DNA of 64,000 bases from Streptococcus parasanguinis CC87K (GTDB taxonomy: Bacteria > Bacillota > Bacilli > Lactobacillales > Streptococcaceae), in contig NZ_KI669401.1 in NCBI RefSeq assembly GCF_000507765.1, positions 620,001 to 684,000 of the forward strand, in the 5' to 3' direction. The first letter of the stretch is position 1. Each line of letters begins with the position of its first letter. The position numbers were made by a program, and so were the translations under genes. The notes beneath the pieces are model-generated. The model did not search any database. It was not told the origin of the DNA and saw only the letters and a program-made list of their open reading frames with translations. Shown here one piece after another: positions 53,226-62,479 of the stretch.

Positions 53226-54966
53226 TCAGCTTTCCCTCCATTTCTTCTGATAATTGTTGGGCTTGGTAGGTTTCATAGTACCAACCTTTTTGAGCCATTA
53301 ATTCCTCGTGATTTCCTCGCTCCTTGATCTGTCCATTCTCCATTACTAGAATCAAATCCGCATGAACGATCGCTGATAGGCGGTGGGCTGTAATGATCGT
53401 TGTTTTCCCCTTGCGTTCTAGCTTCATATTTTCAATGATTTGGTGCTCCGTTTTAGCATCTACTGCAGACAGGGAATCATCCAAAATCAGGATCTCAGGA
53501 TTCATGACCAAAGCACGACTCATGGCAATCCGTTGCTTTTGTCCGCCAGAAAGAGAGACACCTCTCTCTCCTAGCACTGTCTCCATCTGGTCTGGCATGG
53601 CCAGAATATCTTCATAGACTCCACAAGTTCTCAGAGCCTTCATCACCTCTTCCTCCTTGATCTGTGGATCTGAAAAAGCGACATTCTCGCGAATGGTCAT
53701 GGCAAAGAGAATCTGATCTTGAGGGACGTAGCCGATCAAGCTTCGAAGATCTTCTAAGCGATAATGTTTGATGGAGATTCCATTGAGCAAGATATCTCCC
53801 TGCTCCAAGTCGTGCTCTCTAAGCAAGAGACGCAACAAGGTGGTCTTTCCAGATCCAGTTGGACCCACAATTCCAAGGGTTTGCCCTTTTTCTAAATGAA
53901 AGACAACCTTTTCAAGGACAGGCTCTTTCTCATAGGCGAATTCTTCAATGTCATATTCCAGATCGCCATTTTGAATGTTTTTGACTGGTTGACTTGGATC
54001 TTGGATATCAGGTGTTTCTGCTAAAAGTGTCTCAATCCGATCATAGGAAACGCTAGCACGCTGACTAATATTAAACAAGAAGCCCATAGCTTGAAGAGGC
54101 CAGACGAGCATATTGAGATAGGTTATAAAGGTTACGATTTGTCCAACCGTCAGGCTCCCTTCCTGAACAAATAGCCCCCCGAAGTAGAGCGTCAAGACAT
54201 AGGAGAGACCGACAAAAAGAAGAGTGGTCGGATCAAACAAAGCATTGTAACCGGCTGAAGTCATATTCTTTGAAAAGACCATTTGATTGGTTTTTTCAAA
54301 AGCCTGAATCTCATCTGCCTGAAAGCCAAAGGATTTGGTCACCTTGACTCCTGATACTGATTCCTGAACAAAGTTGTTCAGCTCTGAGAAGCCTTCTTGG
54401 GCCTCTTTGAAGGCTTTGTGATTTTTGCGTCCGATAGCCGAAGTTACTACTACCATGACCGGTAGGGGCAAAATAGCTAAGAGGGTTAAGCGCCAATCAA
54501 TCATGAAAAACATGCTGACTAGGGTCACCAAGGCTGTCACAGAAGCATCTACAGCAGACATGACTCCACCACCAGCAAACATGGTTACCGCATTGATATC
54601 ATTAGTGGCATGGGCCATGAGATTCCCTGTCCGATAACGCTGATAAAAAGACGGAGACATGAGCGTAAATTGCTTAAACAAACGGTAACGCAAGATCCGA
54701 GCCAACTTATTGGCCGTTCCAAAAATATAGCGTCTCCAGACAAAACGAAGGCCATACATAGCAAGAGCTGCGAGGACCAAAAGAGCGATATCTACAACTA
54801 ACTGCCCCAGCGTCAGCCTTCTTTTATCGATCAAATCGATCACAAGTCCCATGATTCTTGGAGGAATGAGATTTAAAAAGCTAACCAAGATCAAGGACCC
54901 TATCCCGATCAAGTATCGCTTCTTCTCTAAATTAAAAAACCAAGATAATTTCCTCAACAGATTCAT
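53212..54966 (-). CDS. ABC exporter half, degenerate-site subunit
   Basis: A 584-residue half-transporter. Walker A GPTGSGKTT, signature [13 protein letters not shown], Walker B ILILDDSLSAVD with Asp where Glu would be catalytic. It therefore forms the non-canonical half of an asymmetric heterodimer with the downstream subunit. Its upstream gene (MmcQ-like) is one base away, so all three may be co-transcribed. Confidence 0.88.
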   Translation of the reverse strand: MNLLRKLSWFFNLEKKRYLIGIGSLILVSFLNLIPPRIMGLVIDLIDKRRLTLGQLVVDIALLVLAALAMYGLRFVWRRYIFGTANKLARILRYRLFKQFTLMSPSFYQRYRTGNLMAHATNDINAVTMFAGGGVMSAVDASVTALVTLVSMFFMIDWRLTLLAILPLPVMVVVTSAIGRKNHKAFKEAQEGFSELNNFVQESVSGVKVTKSFGFQADEIQAFEKTNQMVFSKNMTSAGYNALFDPTTLLFVGLSYVLTLYFGGLFVQEGSLTVGQIVTFITYLNMLVWPLQAMGFLFNISQRASVSYDRIETLLAETPDIQDPSQPVKNIQNGDLEYDIEEFAYEKEPVLEKVVFHLEKGQTLGIVGPTGSGKTTLLRLLLREHDLEQGDILLNGISIKHYRLEDLRSLIGYVPQDQILFAMTIRENVAFSDPQIKEEEVMKALRTCGVYEDILAMPDQMETVLGERGVSLSGGQKQRIAMSRALVMNPEILILDDSLSAVDAKTEHQIIENMKLERKGKTTIITAHRLSAIVHADLILVMENGQIKERGNHEELMAQKGWYYETYQAQQLSEEMEGKLNENI

Positions 54967-54967
54967 C

Positions 54968-55633
54968 TTATTTCCCCTTTTTTGTGAGTTGCCAACTACT
55001 ATCCACTAGAGCAAACAACTCCTCATCAGCAATTGTTCCATCTAAGGGGATACTCACCCAATATTTTTTATTCATATGAAAAGCTGGATAAATCCCTTTC
55101 TGCTGGATGAAATGGGCTACTTGATCAGACTTGACATTCAAAACTTCTATTTTCCCAGACTTGCCAGCATCCAGTTTTTTCCAATCAATGGTCATAAAGA
55201 CACCATACCACTTGAGGGTGTCTCGGTGGCGAATGGCACCGGATTCCGGAGATCTCTCCCACAAATACTCAATCGTTCCCTGATAGTGCAGGGAGATATA
55301 GGACATGAGACGCTTGGCTTGAGGATAGAGAAATTCTTGGACCTCAAAACAAGCTTGGCGAATCCTTGCAAGACTTTCCTGACAGGATTCCCTGACTTGG
55401 CCGACGAAATTTCCTTGTAGCTGTTCCTGATGGATTTGGATATACTCGTCTCCTGTATCCTGATCATAGACCTGAAAAGAAATCTTCTGGTCGCAGACAC
55501 GGACCTTTAAGAGAAAAGAGTCCGATAAGACGGGACACTGGTACTCATAGCCTGCCCCTCTCTTCTTAAATCCGTAAGCCAATCCCTTTTCTGGCTGAAA
55601 GGTGTACCGTTCAAAATAATGCTCTAAAAACAT
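54968..55633 (-). CDS. MmcQ/YjbR-family DNA-binding-like protein
   Basis: A protein of about 221 residues. The C-terminal half (YWVSIPLDG, FHMNKKYW, LVDSSWQLT) is the MmcQ/YjbR fold, related to CyaY-like DNA-binding domains; the N-terminal half is streptococcal-specific. ATG 55633 is chosen because GGGAGAGG precedes it. The stop is one base before the ABC exporter start. Function unknown. Confidence 0.75.
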   Translation of the reverse strand: MFLEHYFERYTFQPEKGLAYGFKKRGAGYEYQCPVLSDSFLLKVRVCDQKISFQVYDQDTGDEYIQIHQEQLQGNFVGQVRESCQESLARIRQACFEVQEFLYPQAKRLMSYISLHYQGTIEYLWERSPESGAIRHRDTLKWYGVFMTIDWKKLDAGKSGKIEVLNVKSDQVAHFIQQKGIYPAFHMNKKYWVSIPLDGTIADEELFALVDSSWQLTKKGK

Positions 55634-55736
55634 TTCCTCTCCCTTATTCATTTTTGCACTAGAAGAGGCTGGAAACAACGTCCCCAACCTTGATAACGGA
55701 TCCTCAAAACTACTTCAAGCAGTGATCGTTTCTTTT

Positions 55737-56372
55737 TTAAAACACGATGCGCGTGCCATGCAGTTGACAAACGCCCAATTGCTCCAAAAAGAGCTGACGA
55801 TTGTCAAGGGTCACACCCCCACCTGGCAGGATCTGAATCTTTCCCTTAGCTGCATCTAATAAACGATGATAGTGTGCAAAGCGTTGCTCTAGTGGGTCAC
55901 CTGGACTTCCTGCTCGTGTTAAAATACGGGCCACACCTTGATCAGAAAGCCACTCAATCGCTTCTAGCTGATCTGTATGAGCTAACTCATCAAAGGCCAT
56001 ATGAAAGACCACCTCTGCCTCTCCACAGGCTGCTAGTAAAAGCTGCATGACTCTCTGATCCAACTTTCGATCCCTCGTCAGCGCACCCAGCACAAAACTA
56101 GTAACCCCTATTTCTTTCGCAGCACGAATATCCGTCAGCATAGCTTGGACTTCCAGATCAGTGTAGACAAAATCGCCACCACGGGGCCGGATAATGACAC
56201 ATAGATCCACGGACTTCTCTCTTGTCAGTTTGATTGCTTCATTGATCACACCTATAATCGGTGTGATCCCTCCTACTGCCAAGTTGTCGCACAGTTCAAT
56301 GCGACCTGCCCCAGCAGCAATCGCCTTGTCAATATAAGTTAAATTCTCTGCACAAAATTCAAAGACAAGCAT
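55737..56372 (-). CDS. cutC: Copper homeostasis protein CutC
   Basis: A 211-residue TIM-barrel CutC homologue, somewhat shorter than the 248-residue E. coli protein as is typical in streptococci. Conserved segments: FCAENLTYIDKAIAAGAGRIELCDNL, IIRPRGGDFVYTD, VFHMAFDELAHTDQ, RILTRAGSP and ILPGGGVTLDN. Whether it binds copper is uncertain even in the family. Preceded by GGAGTTGTC. Confidence 0.9.
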   Translation of the reverse strand: MLVFEFCAENLTYIDKAIAAGAGRIELCDNLAVGGITPIIGVINEAIKLTREKSVDLCVIIRPRGGDFVYTDLEVQAMLTDIRAAKEIGVTSFVLGALTRDRKLDQRVMQLLLAACGEAEVVFHMAFDELAHTDQLEAIEWLSDQGVARILTRAGSPGDPLEQRFAHYHRLLDAAKGKIQILPGGGVTLDNRQLFLEQLGVCQLHGTRIVF

Positions 56373-56393
56373 GACAACTCCATTTTTATAGTC

Positions 56394-56996
56394 TTAAAAT
56401 AAGGAGATACTAACCGTCACCTTGGCATTGCCATTTTCTACTCTCGCTTTTGAGATACTATAACCTGCTTGAGGGATCTCAAGCATAATCTGATCACCAT
56501 TCACTGTGAAGCCGCCTCCATTTTGATTGGATTGATCCTTCAAATAGTTGAGAACCAAGGATTTTGGAATCGGCATTTTCCCTAATTTAGCAGCTGTCAC
56601 AGTCAAATTCATGACATTGTTTTCAACTTGACCTGTCATGGTTAAATCTAGATAGCTATCGACTGGCCCTAAGGAAACCGGAACTTTGACGTGAAGGTCA
56701 TTGCCATCCATTCCAAGTGCCATCTTTTGAAAGTCAGAATTGTCAAGAGCAGATCCAGCACTTGTTTTTACAACTTGACTCAATTGCACAGAATTGAGAC
56801 TCAACTCAGTTGAGAGCCCTTCAGTGCTTACAGAAGCATTTGAAACTGCATTTTGAGCCAGTTCAATCAAAGAGCTCCCTGCCTGCACATTTCTTAGTTG
56901 TTCTCCTTCAGGAATGGATCCCGGAACCAACAGGATCACTAATAAAATAAATAAAACGATCACCATGCCAATCAGGCGTCTCATCCACTTAAACAT
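56394..56996 (-). CDS. YpmS-like membrane-anchored protein (DUF2140 type)
   Basis: A protein of about 200 residues with an N-terminal transmembrane helix (about 8-25) and an extracytoplasmic domain resembling the DUF2140/YpmS proteins of Firmicutes (PVDSYLDLTMTGQVENN, MPIPKSLVLNYLK). The start is placed at ATG 56996, three bases after GGAGGAGC. Role unknown. It lies 21 bases upstream of cutC, so the two may be co-transcribed. Confidence 0.65.
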   Translation of the reverse strand: MFKWMRRLIGMVIVLFILLVILLVPGSIPEGEQLRNVQAGSSLIELAQNAVSNASVSTEGLSTELSLNSVQLSQVVKTSAGSALDNSDFQKMALGMDGNDLHVKVPVSLGPVDSYLDLTMTGQVENNVMNLTVTAAKLGKMPIPKSLVLNYLKDQSNQNGGGFTVNGDQIMLEIPQAGYSISKARVENGNAKVTVSISLF

Positions 56997-57083
56997 CTGC
57001 TCCTCCAATACGTGAAAAGTTGTATCCTTATTGTACCTTAAATCCAAAGAAATTGCGACTAAGAGGGGGCTTTAGAAAGCAAA

Positions 57084-57266
57084 AGAGAGCGTGGGACAGA
57101 AATCGGTAATTCGTTAGAATTCGATTTCGTCGTCCCACCTCCGCACAGTTGAGTAGGGCTGTAAAAGCTGATAAAATCAGCGTAGTAGAGCCCACTCAAC
57201 CACTGCGTCTTACTCGACAATCCAAAAACAATTGAGAGGCTAGGACTTTTGTCCCAACCTCTCTCT
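57084..57266. repeat. 183-bp multi-hairpin intergenic repeat
   Basis: GTGGGAC...GTCCCAC (57091-57138) closes an inner GAAATCG/CGATTTC stem; GTTGAGT-GGGCT...AGCCC-ACTCAAC (57148-57200) closes GCTGAT/ATCAGC; and GAGAGG-GGAC...GTCC-CCTCTC (57234-57263) is a terminator-like hairpin. GAGAG...GGGACA (57085-57096) can instead pair with TGTCCC...CTCTC (57250-57263). Sequence style resembles intergenic repeats common in streptococci. No ORF. It fills the gap before the nucleoside transporter operon end. Confidence 0.6.
57234..57263 (-). terminator. Terminator of nucleoside operon
   Basis: The last hairpin of the repeat element: GAGAGG-GGAC / GTCC-CCTCTC, followed on the minus strand by AATTGTTTTTGG. 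It starts 9 bases after the permease stop codon at 57272. Confidence 0.7.
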
Positions 57267-57271
57267 GTGCA

Positions 57272-58228
57272 TTATTTCGATTTAATGTAGTTAACACCAT
57301 CTGCTTTTGGTGCAACTGCTTGTCCGAAGAAGGCTGCCAAGACAACCATGGTCAAGACGTAAGGCGCAATTTGCAAGTAAATGGATGGGATACCTTTAAG
57401 CAAAGGCAATTGATTCCCGATAACTGCTAAACTTTGTGAAGCTCCAAAGAAGAGACTAGCCAACATAGCACCGATTGGGTTCCATTTCCCGAAAATCATA
57501 GCCGCAAGGGCGATAAATCCAGGACCTACAATAGTCGTTACCGCAAAGTTAACAGAAACTGACTGAGCGTAAATAGCTCCTCCGATACCTGCTAGGGCAC
57601 CTGAGATCATGACTCCTAAGTAGCGCATTTTATAAACATTGATTCCCAGTGTATCTGCTGCTTGTGGGTGCTCCCCAACTGAACGAAGACGCAAACCAAA
57701 TTTTGTCTTGAACATGACGAACCAAGCAAAGAATGAGAAGAGAATTGCAACCCAGCCGATGATACTGGCATTGTTGAAGAAAATATCCCCAATCACCGGA
57801 ATTTTAGATAAGACCGGAATGGATGTTTTCCCAAAGGCAACTTTGATATTATCAGTTTGCCCCTTGTTGTACATTGCTTTAACTAGAAAAACGGCTAATG
57901 GAGGGGCCATCAAGTTCAATACTGTACCTGAAACGATATGGTCAGCACGGAAATGAATCGTTGCCACCGCGTGGATCAAGGAGAAAATTACTCCGATTCC
58001 TGCAGCAACAATCAAGGACAACCATGGTGTTAAATTTCCTAAGGTAGGCTCAAAAGTCAAGTTAAAGATAATTCCTGAGAAGGCTCCCATAACCATGATT
58101 CCTTCAAGGCCAACGTTAACAACCCCAGCGTGTTCTGAGTATGCTCCTCCGATACTTGTGAAGATCAGCGGTGCCGCATACACAATCATAGAGGAAACAA
58201 GAATACTTAAAATCGTTACAATACTCAT
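57272..58228 (-). CDS. Nucleoside ABC transporter permease 2
   Basis: A 318-residue permease of the BMP/nucleoside-type (CUT2-like) ABC transporters, with about eight hydrophobic helices and the conserved MGAFSG, FRADHIVSGTVLNL and LGINVYKMRYLGVMISGALAG segments. Start overlaps the stop of the preceding permease. In pneumococcus and lactococcus the same set takes up purine and pyrimidine nucleosides. It is the last gene of the pdp-to-permease cluster. Confidence 0.9.
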   Translation of the reverse strand: MSIVTILSILVSSMIVYAAPLIFTSIGGAYSEHAGVVNVGLEGIMVMGAFSGIIFNLTFEPTLGNLTPWLSLIVAAGIGVIFSLIHAVATIHFRADHIVSGTVLNLMAPPLAVFLVKAMYNKGQTDNIKVAFGKTSIPVLSKIPVIGDIFFNNASIIGWVAILFSFFAWFVMFKTKFGLRLRSVGEHPQAADTLGINVYKMRYLGVMISGALAGIGGAIYAQSVSVNFAVTTIVGPGFIALAAMIFGKWNPIGAMLASLFFGASQSLAVIGNQLPLLKGIPSIYLQIAPYVLTMVVLAAFFGQAVAPKADGVNYIKSK

Positions 58229-59289
58229 TAGTTTGCTCCTCCTTTTTTAGCTGATCGCACCGAGATCATCTTTTCGATAATGTAGTGGGCACATACGAAG
58301 AAGATGATAGATGCTGTCACAATTTGAACGACTTCTTCAGGGATAGCAGCTGGCTTCATACCAACTCCCCCAATTTGAAGCGCTCCAAACAAGAAGGCAG
58401 CAAATGGAATACCAATTGGTGAATTCATTGCAAGAAGGGCAACGGCCATTCCGTTAAATCCAACACTCATTGAGCTAGTTTGAACATAGACATTTGAGTA
58501 AATACCCAGACCTTCTGCTACCCCACCGATACCAGCAAGAGCACCAGAAATGATCATAGAAAGGATAATGGTCCGTTTTGCAGACATCCCAGCATATTCC
58601 GCCGCATTCGCATTGAGACCAACGGCACGGATTTCAAAACCAAGTGTTGTTTTCTTCATCAAGAACCAGATGACCACCACTGCGATGATGGCAAAGAAGA
58701 TCCCGATGTTCATTTGTGATTTGTCTGTCAAATTACGCAACCACTCCGTCTGGTAGACAGCGTTGGCTCCCACATCAATGGTTGAGTCCTTGTTTTTCAT
58801 CAAGGAAGCTGGGAAGCTATGAATCAAGGCATTCCCACCATAGAGAACAATGTAGTTCATCATAATGGTGATGATGACCTCACTGGTTCCGAGATAGGCA
58901 CGAAGGAAACCAGGAATCGCTCCAATAAATCCACCTGCGATAGCCGCAATCAAAACGGTCATCGGAATCATCAGTAAGCGAGGCATATTTGGGAAGGAAA
59001 GGGCAAACCAAGTCGCCATGATCCATCCTGCAAAAGCCTGACCAGGAAGTCCAACGTTAAAGAAGCCGGCCCGGCTGGCTACTGAAAATCCAAGAGCAAC
59101 TAAAATCAGTGGCCCCATAGCACGGGAAATATTTCCCCAACTCTTAATCGAACCAAAGGCTTTCTTAAACAGCAATTCATATCCCCAAAGGGCATCATAG
59201 CTGAAGGCCCACATAATAATGGCACCCAAGACCAATCCTAAAAGGACAGACACCAATGGAACGGCAATTTGTTTTAAATTCTTATTCAT
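58228..59289 (-). CDS. Nucleoside ABC transporter permease 1
   Basis: A 353-residue permease of the same family with FNVGLPGQAF and YLGTSEVIITIMMNYI, and AVGLNANAAEYAGMSAKRTI as the cytoplasmic coupling loop. It overlaps the ATPase stop by eight bases and its own stop overlaps the next permease start. Works with the BMP lipoprotein and the double ATPase. Confidence 0.9.
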   Translation of the reverse strand: MNKNLKQIAVPLVSVLLGLVLGAIIMWAFSYDALWGYELLFKKAFGSIKSWGNISRAMGPLILVALGFSVASRAGFFNVGLPGQAFAGWIMATWFALSFPNMPRLLMIPMTVLIAAIAGGFIGAIPGFLRAYLGTSEVIITIMMNYIVLYGGNALIHSFPASLMKNKDSTIDVGANAVYQTEWLRNLTDKSQMNIGIFFAIIAVVVIWFLMKKTTLGFEIRAVGLNANAAEYAGMSAKRTIILSMIISGALAGIGGVAEGLGIYSNVYVQTSSMSVGFNGMAVALLAMNSPIGIPFAAFLFGALQIGGVGMKPAAIPEEVVQIVTASIIFFVCAHYIIEKMISVRSAKKGGAN

Positions 59290-60817
59290 TTGATGCTCCC
59301 TCCTTTACTTGGCCTCCTGCCATGAGGATTCCAAGTTCTTGCTTATTCGTTGTTTCAGGGGTTACGATCCCTTGGATCTTCCCATCATGAATAACCGCAA
59401 TACGGTCAGAAACATTCAAAATTTCATCTAATTCAAAGCTGACAACCAGAACGGCTTTTCCATTATCCCGTTCTTGGATCAAACGTTTGTGGATATATTC
59501 GATCGCTCCAACGTCCAATCCACGAGTCGGCTGGCTGACGATCAAGAGATCTGGATCGCGATCGATTTCCCGAGCGATAATGGCTTTTTGCTGGTTCCCT
59601 CCAGAGAGAGCCTTAGCAGGTACCACTTCACTGGCTGCACGAACGTCAAACTCTTCCATCAACTTCTTGGCATAAGAGGTAATATTTGGATAATTCAAAA
59701 TACCATTCTTGCTAAGAGGTTCTTTATAATAGGTTTGAAGGGCAATGTTTTCAGAGATCATCATGTCAAGGACTAATCCATCCCGATGACGGTCTTCAGG
59801 GACGTGCCCTACCTTCATTTCTGTGATTTGACGTGGACGAAGTCCTACAACATCCTTGCCTTTAATCTTGATTGAACCAGATTTTACCTTCCGTAGACCT
59901 GTAATCGCTTGGATCAACTCAGACTGACCATTTCCGTCAATCCCTGCGATCCCCACGACTTCACCAGCACGAAGTTCCAGTGAAAGATTCTTAACAGCTG
60001 GGACACCCCGGTTTTCGTTTACAACCAAGTTTTCGATCGACAAGACGACTTCTTTCGGTTGAGAAGGACCTTTCTCCGTTTTAAAGGAAACAGAACGACC
60101 GACCATCATTTCGGCCAAGTCTTGGTTGGTAGCTCCACCAATCTCGACTGTCTCAATTGATTTCCCACGACGGATAACCGTTACCCGGTCTGAAACAGCA
60201 CGAATTTCATCCAACTTGTGCGTAATCAAGATAATGGATTTTCCTTCATTTGCCAAGTTCTTCATGATTGTCATCAATTCTTCGATTTCAGCTGGTGTCA
60301 ACACCGCAGTTGGTTCATCGAAGATTAGGATGTCGGCTCCACGATAAAGCGTCTTTAAAATTTCCACACGTTGCTGCGCACCGACGGAAATATCCTCAAC
60401 TTTAGCATTTGGATCCACTGCTAAGCCATATTTTTTAGACAAATCAAGGATATCTTGACTGGCTTTCTTAAGATCCAAAATACCATGTTTAGTGGTTTCA
60501 GACCCAAGGATGATATTTTCAGCAACAGTGAAAGCTTCAACCAACATAAAGTGTTGGTGCACCATTCCAATTCCTAAAGAAGCTGCTTTTGAAGGTGAGT
60601 CTAGGTTAACAGTTTTTCCATTTACCACGATGTCTCCGCTAGTTGGTTCCAACAAACCAGCCAACATATTCATCAGGGTAGATTTCCCTGCACCATTTTC
60701 TCCAAGAAGTGCATGGATTTCACCTTTGCGCAACTGAAGATTAATCTTGTCATTTGCTACAAAGTCACCAAATTTTTTGGTAATCTCACGCATTTCGATG
60801 ACATATTCGTGTGTCAT
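59282..60817 (-). CDS. Nucleoside ABC transporter ATPase (two NBDs)
   Basis: A 511-residue ATPase with two nucleotide-binding domains. The first has Walker A GENGAGKST, signature VGAQQRVEILK and Walker B ILIFDEPTAVL; the second has the degenerate AGIDGNGQSELIQ Walker A region and LSGGNQQKAIIARE signature. The asymmetry is typical of CUT2/BMP-type systems. It is separated from the lipoprotein gene by three hairpins (60860-60939). Confidence 0.93.
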   Translation of the reverse strand: MTHEYVIEMREITKKFGDFVANDKINLQLRKGEIHALLGENGAGKSTLMNMLAGLLEPTSGDIVVNGKTVNLDSPSKAASLGIGMVHQHFMLVEAFTVAENIILGSETTKHGILDLKKASQDILDLSKKYGLAVDPNAKVEDISVGAQQRVEILKTLYRGADILIFDEPTAVLTPAEIEELMTIMKNLANEGKSIILITHKLDEIRAVSDRVTVIRRGKSIETVEIGGATNQDLAEMMVGRSVSFKTEKGPSQPKEVVLSIENLVVNENRGVPAVKNLSLELRAGEVVGIAGIDGNGQSELIQAITGLRKVKSGSIKIKGKDVVGLRPRQITEMKVGHVPEDRHRDGLVLDMMISENIALQTYYKEPLSKNGILNYPNITSYAKKLMEEFDVRAASEVVPAKALSGGNQQKAIIAREIDRDPDLLIVSQPTRGLDVGAIEYIHKRLIQERDNGKAVLVVSFELDEILNVSDRIAVIHDGKIQGIVTPETTNKQELGILMAGGQVKEGASNE

Positions 60818-60859
60818 GTGGGGTGTTTCCTTTCAAATCAATTTTTATTTCAATAAAAC

Positions 60860-60939
60860 CTATTAGGACAGCTAATAGATTTTACTGAGACAAAAATGTC
60901 TCAATTTATTAAAAGGAACGGCCCTTGAAGGTCGGGCCG
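60860..60939 (-). promoter_or_regulatory. Three-hairpin spacer between lipoprotein and ATPase genes
   Basis: CTATTAG/CTAATAG (60860-60878), TGAGACA/TGTCTCA (60886-60903) and CGGCCC/GGGCCG (60919-60939) are all perfect stems. The first minus-strand hairpin after the lipoprotein stop is followed by TTCCTTTT, so it may terminate partially and raise the ratio of binding protein to transporter, a known arrangement for ABC operons. Confidence 0.6.
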
Positions 60940-60952
60940 ATCCAATCAATAA

Positions 60953-62014
60953 TTATTTTTCAGGAACTTTAAGTGACCCGTCAAGGATCTTAGCTTTAGC
61001 GTCTTCGACAGCTTTTTTAGCTTCTGCAGAAAGATTGTCAGTTGTCAAGTCAACTCCACCATCTTTCAAGCTATAAGTAATCACTTTACCGCCAGGGAAT
61101 TTACCATCAGCAGTTTTCTTAGCCAAGTCTTTTACAGATTCTCCGACTTTCTTCAAGCTTGAAGCCAATACAAAGTTAGATTTTTTACCATCTTTAGAAG
61201 TGTATTCACCTTCAGCTTTTTGGTCACGGTCAACACCAAGAACCCAAACTTTTTCGTCTTCATTTTTCTTCTCGTTCAAGTCTTTAGCTTCAGAGAAGAC
61301 ACCTGCACCAGTACCACCAGCTACTTGGTAGATAACGTCTGCACCTGCAGCATATTGTGCAGCAGCAATTGTTTTACCTTTCGCAGAGTCACCGAATGAA
61401 CCAGCGTAGTCTACTTGAACTTTGATAGATGGGTCAACAGATTTAACACCAGCTTCAAATCCAGCGCGGAAACGAGTGATAACTTCACTTTCCATACCAC
61501 CTACAAAACCAACTTGTTTAGTTTTTGTAGTTTTCGCAGCAGCGATACCAGCAAGGTAACCAGCTTCGTTATCGGCATAAACAGCAGATGCTACGTTCTT
61601 TTGTCCTTCAATACGGTCATCGATGATGACATAGTTCACATCTTGGTTGTCTTTTGCAGCTTTTTTAACAGAGTCGCTCAAGGCAAAACCAACACCAAAG
61701 ATCAATTTGTAGTCGTTAGAAACAGCTTCATCAAGGTTTGTCGCATATTGAGATTCATCTGTTGATTGGAAGTAGTCAAATCCGTTCCCTTTAGAAAGAC
61801 CGTTTTCTTTACCCCAAGCTTGCAAACCTTCCCAAGCAGATTGGTTGAATGATTTGTCATCCACACCACCAGTATCGGTAATGATAGCAGCTTTCAAATC
61901 TGTTTTAGATTCTGAGTTTGCGCTATCTTTTTTAGACGCACGATTTCCACATGCTGCAAGTCCGATAGCAGCGACAGTTACTAGACCAAGGCCTAGCCAT
62001 TGTTTCTTGTTCAT
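60953..62014 (-). CDS. pnrA: Nucleoside-binding BMP lipoprotein
   Basis: A 353-residue basic-membrane-protein family lipoprotein with signal peptide MNKKQWLGLGLVTVAAIGLAAC, lipobox LAAC, and the nucleoside-binding features of PnrA: TDTGGVDDKSFNQSAWEGLQ, GFALSD, VGGMESEVITRFRAGFEAGV, AGGTGAGVF. In pneumococcus PnrA binds purine nucleosides. The start at 62014 follows AGGAGG. It is expressed ahead of the ATPase and permeases. Confidence 0.93.
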   Translation of the reverse strand: MNKKQWLGLGLVTVAAIGLAACGNRASKKDSANSESKTDLKAAIITDTGGVDDKSFNQSAWEGLQAWGKENGLSKGNGFDYFQSTDESQYATNLDEAVSNDYKLIFGVGFALSDSVKKAAKDNQDVNYVIIDDRIEGQKNVASAVYADNEAGYLAGIAAAKTTKTKQVGFVGGMESEVITRFRAGFEAGVKSVDPSIKVQVDYAGSFGDSAKGKTIAAAQYAAGADVIYQVAGGTGAGVFSEAKDLNEKKNEDEKVWVLGVDRDQKAEGEYTSKDGKKSNFVLASSLKKVGESVKDLAKKTADGKFPGGKVITYSLKDGGVDLTTDNLSAEAKKAVEDAKAKILDGSLKVPEK

Positions 62015-62089
62015 TACTGAACCTCCTAAATTATTGTGCAACATTGTTGCGAAGTATTGAAAGGGTCAAAAGACCGCCTCACAGACCTA

Positions 62090-62479
62090 TTAAGTCAGGT
62101 CTGTAAAGGAATATGGAAGTAATTCCTTGACCGTCATCACGACCGTCGATTTATCTTTAGATACTAAGGTTACAGGAAGGTCTGGCTCAAAAAATTCAGC
62201 CATGACCTGGCGACAAGCACCACATGGAGAGATGGGCTTTTCTGTTTGCCCGTAGATAATGAGCTCTTGAAACTCACGAGCTCCTTCAGAAACAGCTTTA
62301 AAAATGGCTGTCCGTTCTCCACAGTTGGTTAATCCAAAACTAGCATTTTCGATATTGACACCTGTATAGATTTCTCCATCCTTCGTTAGCAGTACAGCTC
62401 CAATTGGGAAATGAGAGTAAGGCACATAGGCTTGTTGACTCACTTCAACTGCTAAGTCAATCAACTCAGTAGTCGCCAT
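62090..62479 (-). CDS. cdd: Cytidine deaminase
   Basis: A 129-residue zinc deaminase that converts cytidine and deoxycytidine to uridine forms. The catalytic segment [17 protein letters not shown] contains the Cys ligand and Glu, and [11 protein letters not shown] holds two further Cys ligands. Overlaps deoC by 14 bases. With deoC and pdp it feeds pyrimidine nucleosides into salvage. Confidence 0.97.
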   Translation of the reverse strand: MATTELIDLAVEVSQQAYVPYSHFPIGAVLLTKDGEIYTGVNIENASFGLTNCGERTAIFKAVSEGAREFQELIIYGQTEKPISPCGACRQVMAEFFEPDLPVTLVSKDKSTVVMTVKELLPYSFTDLT

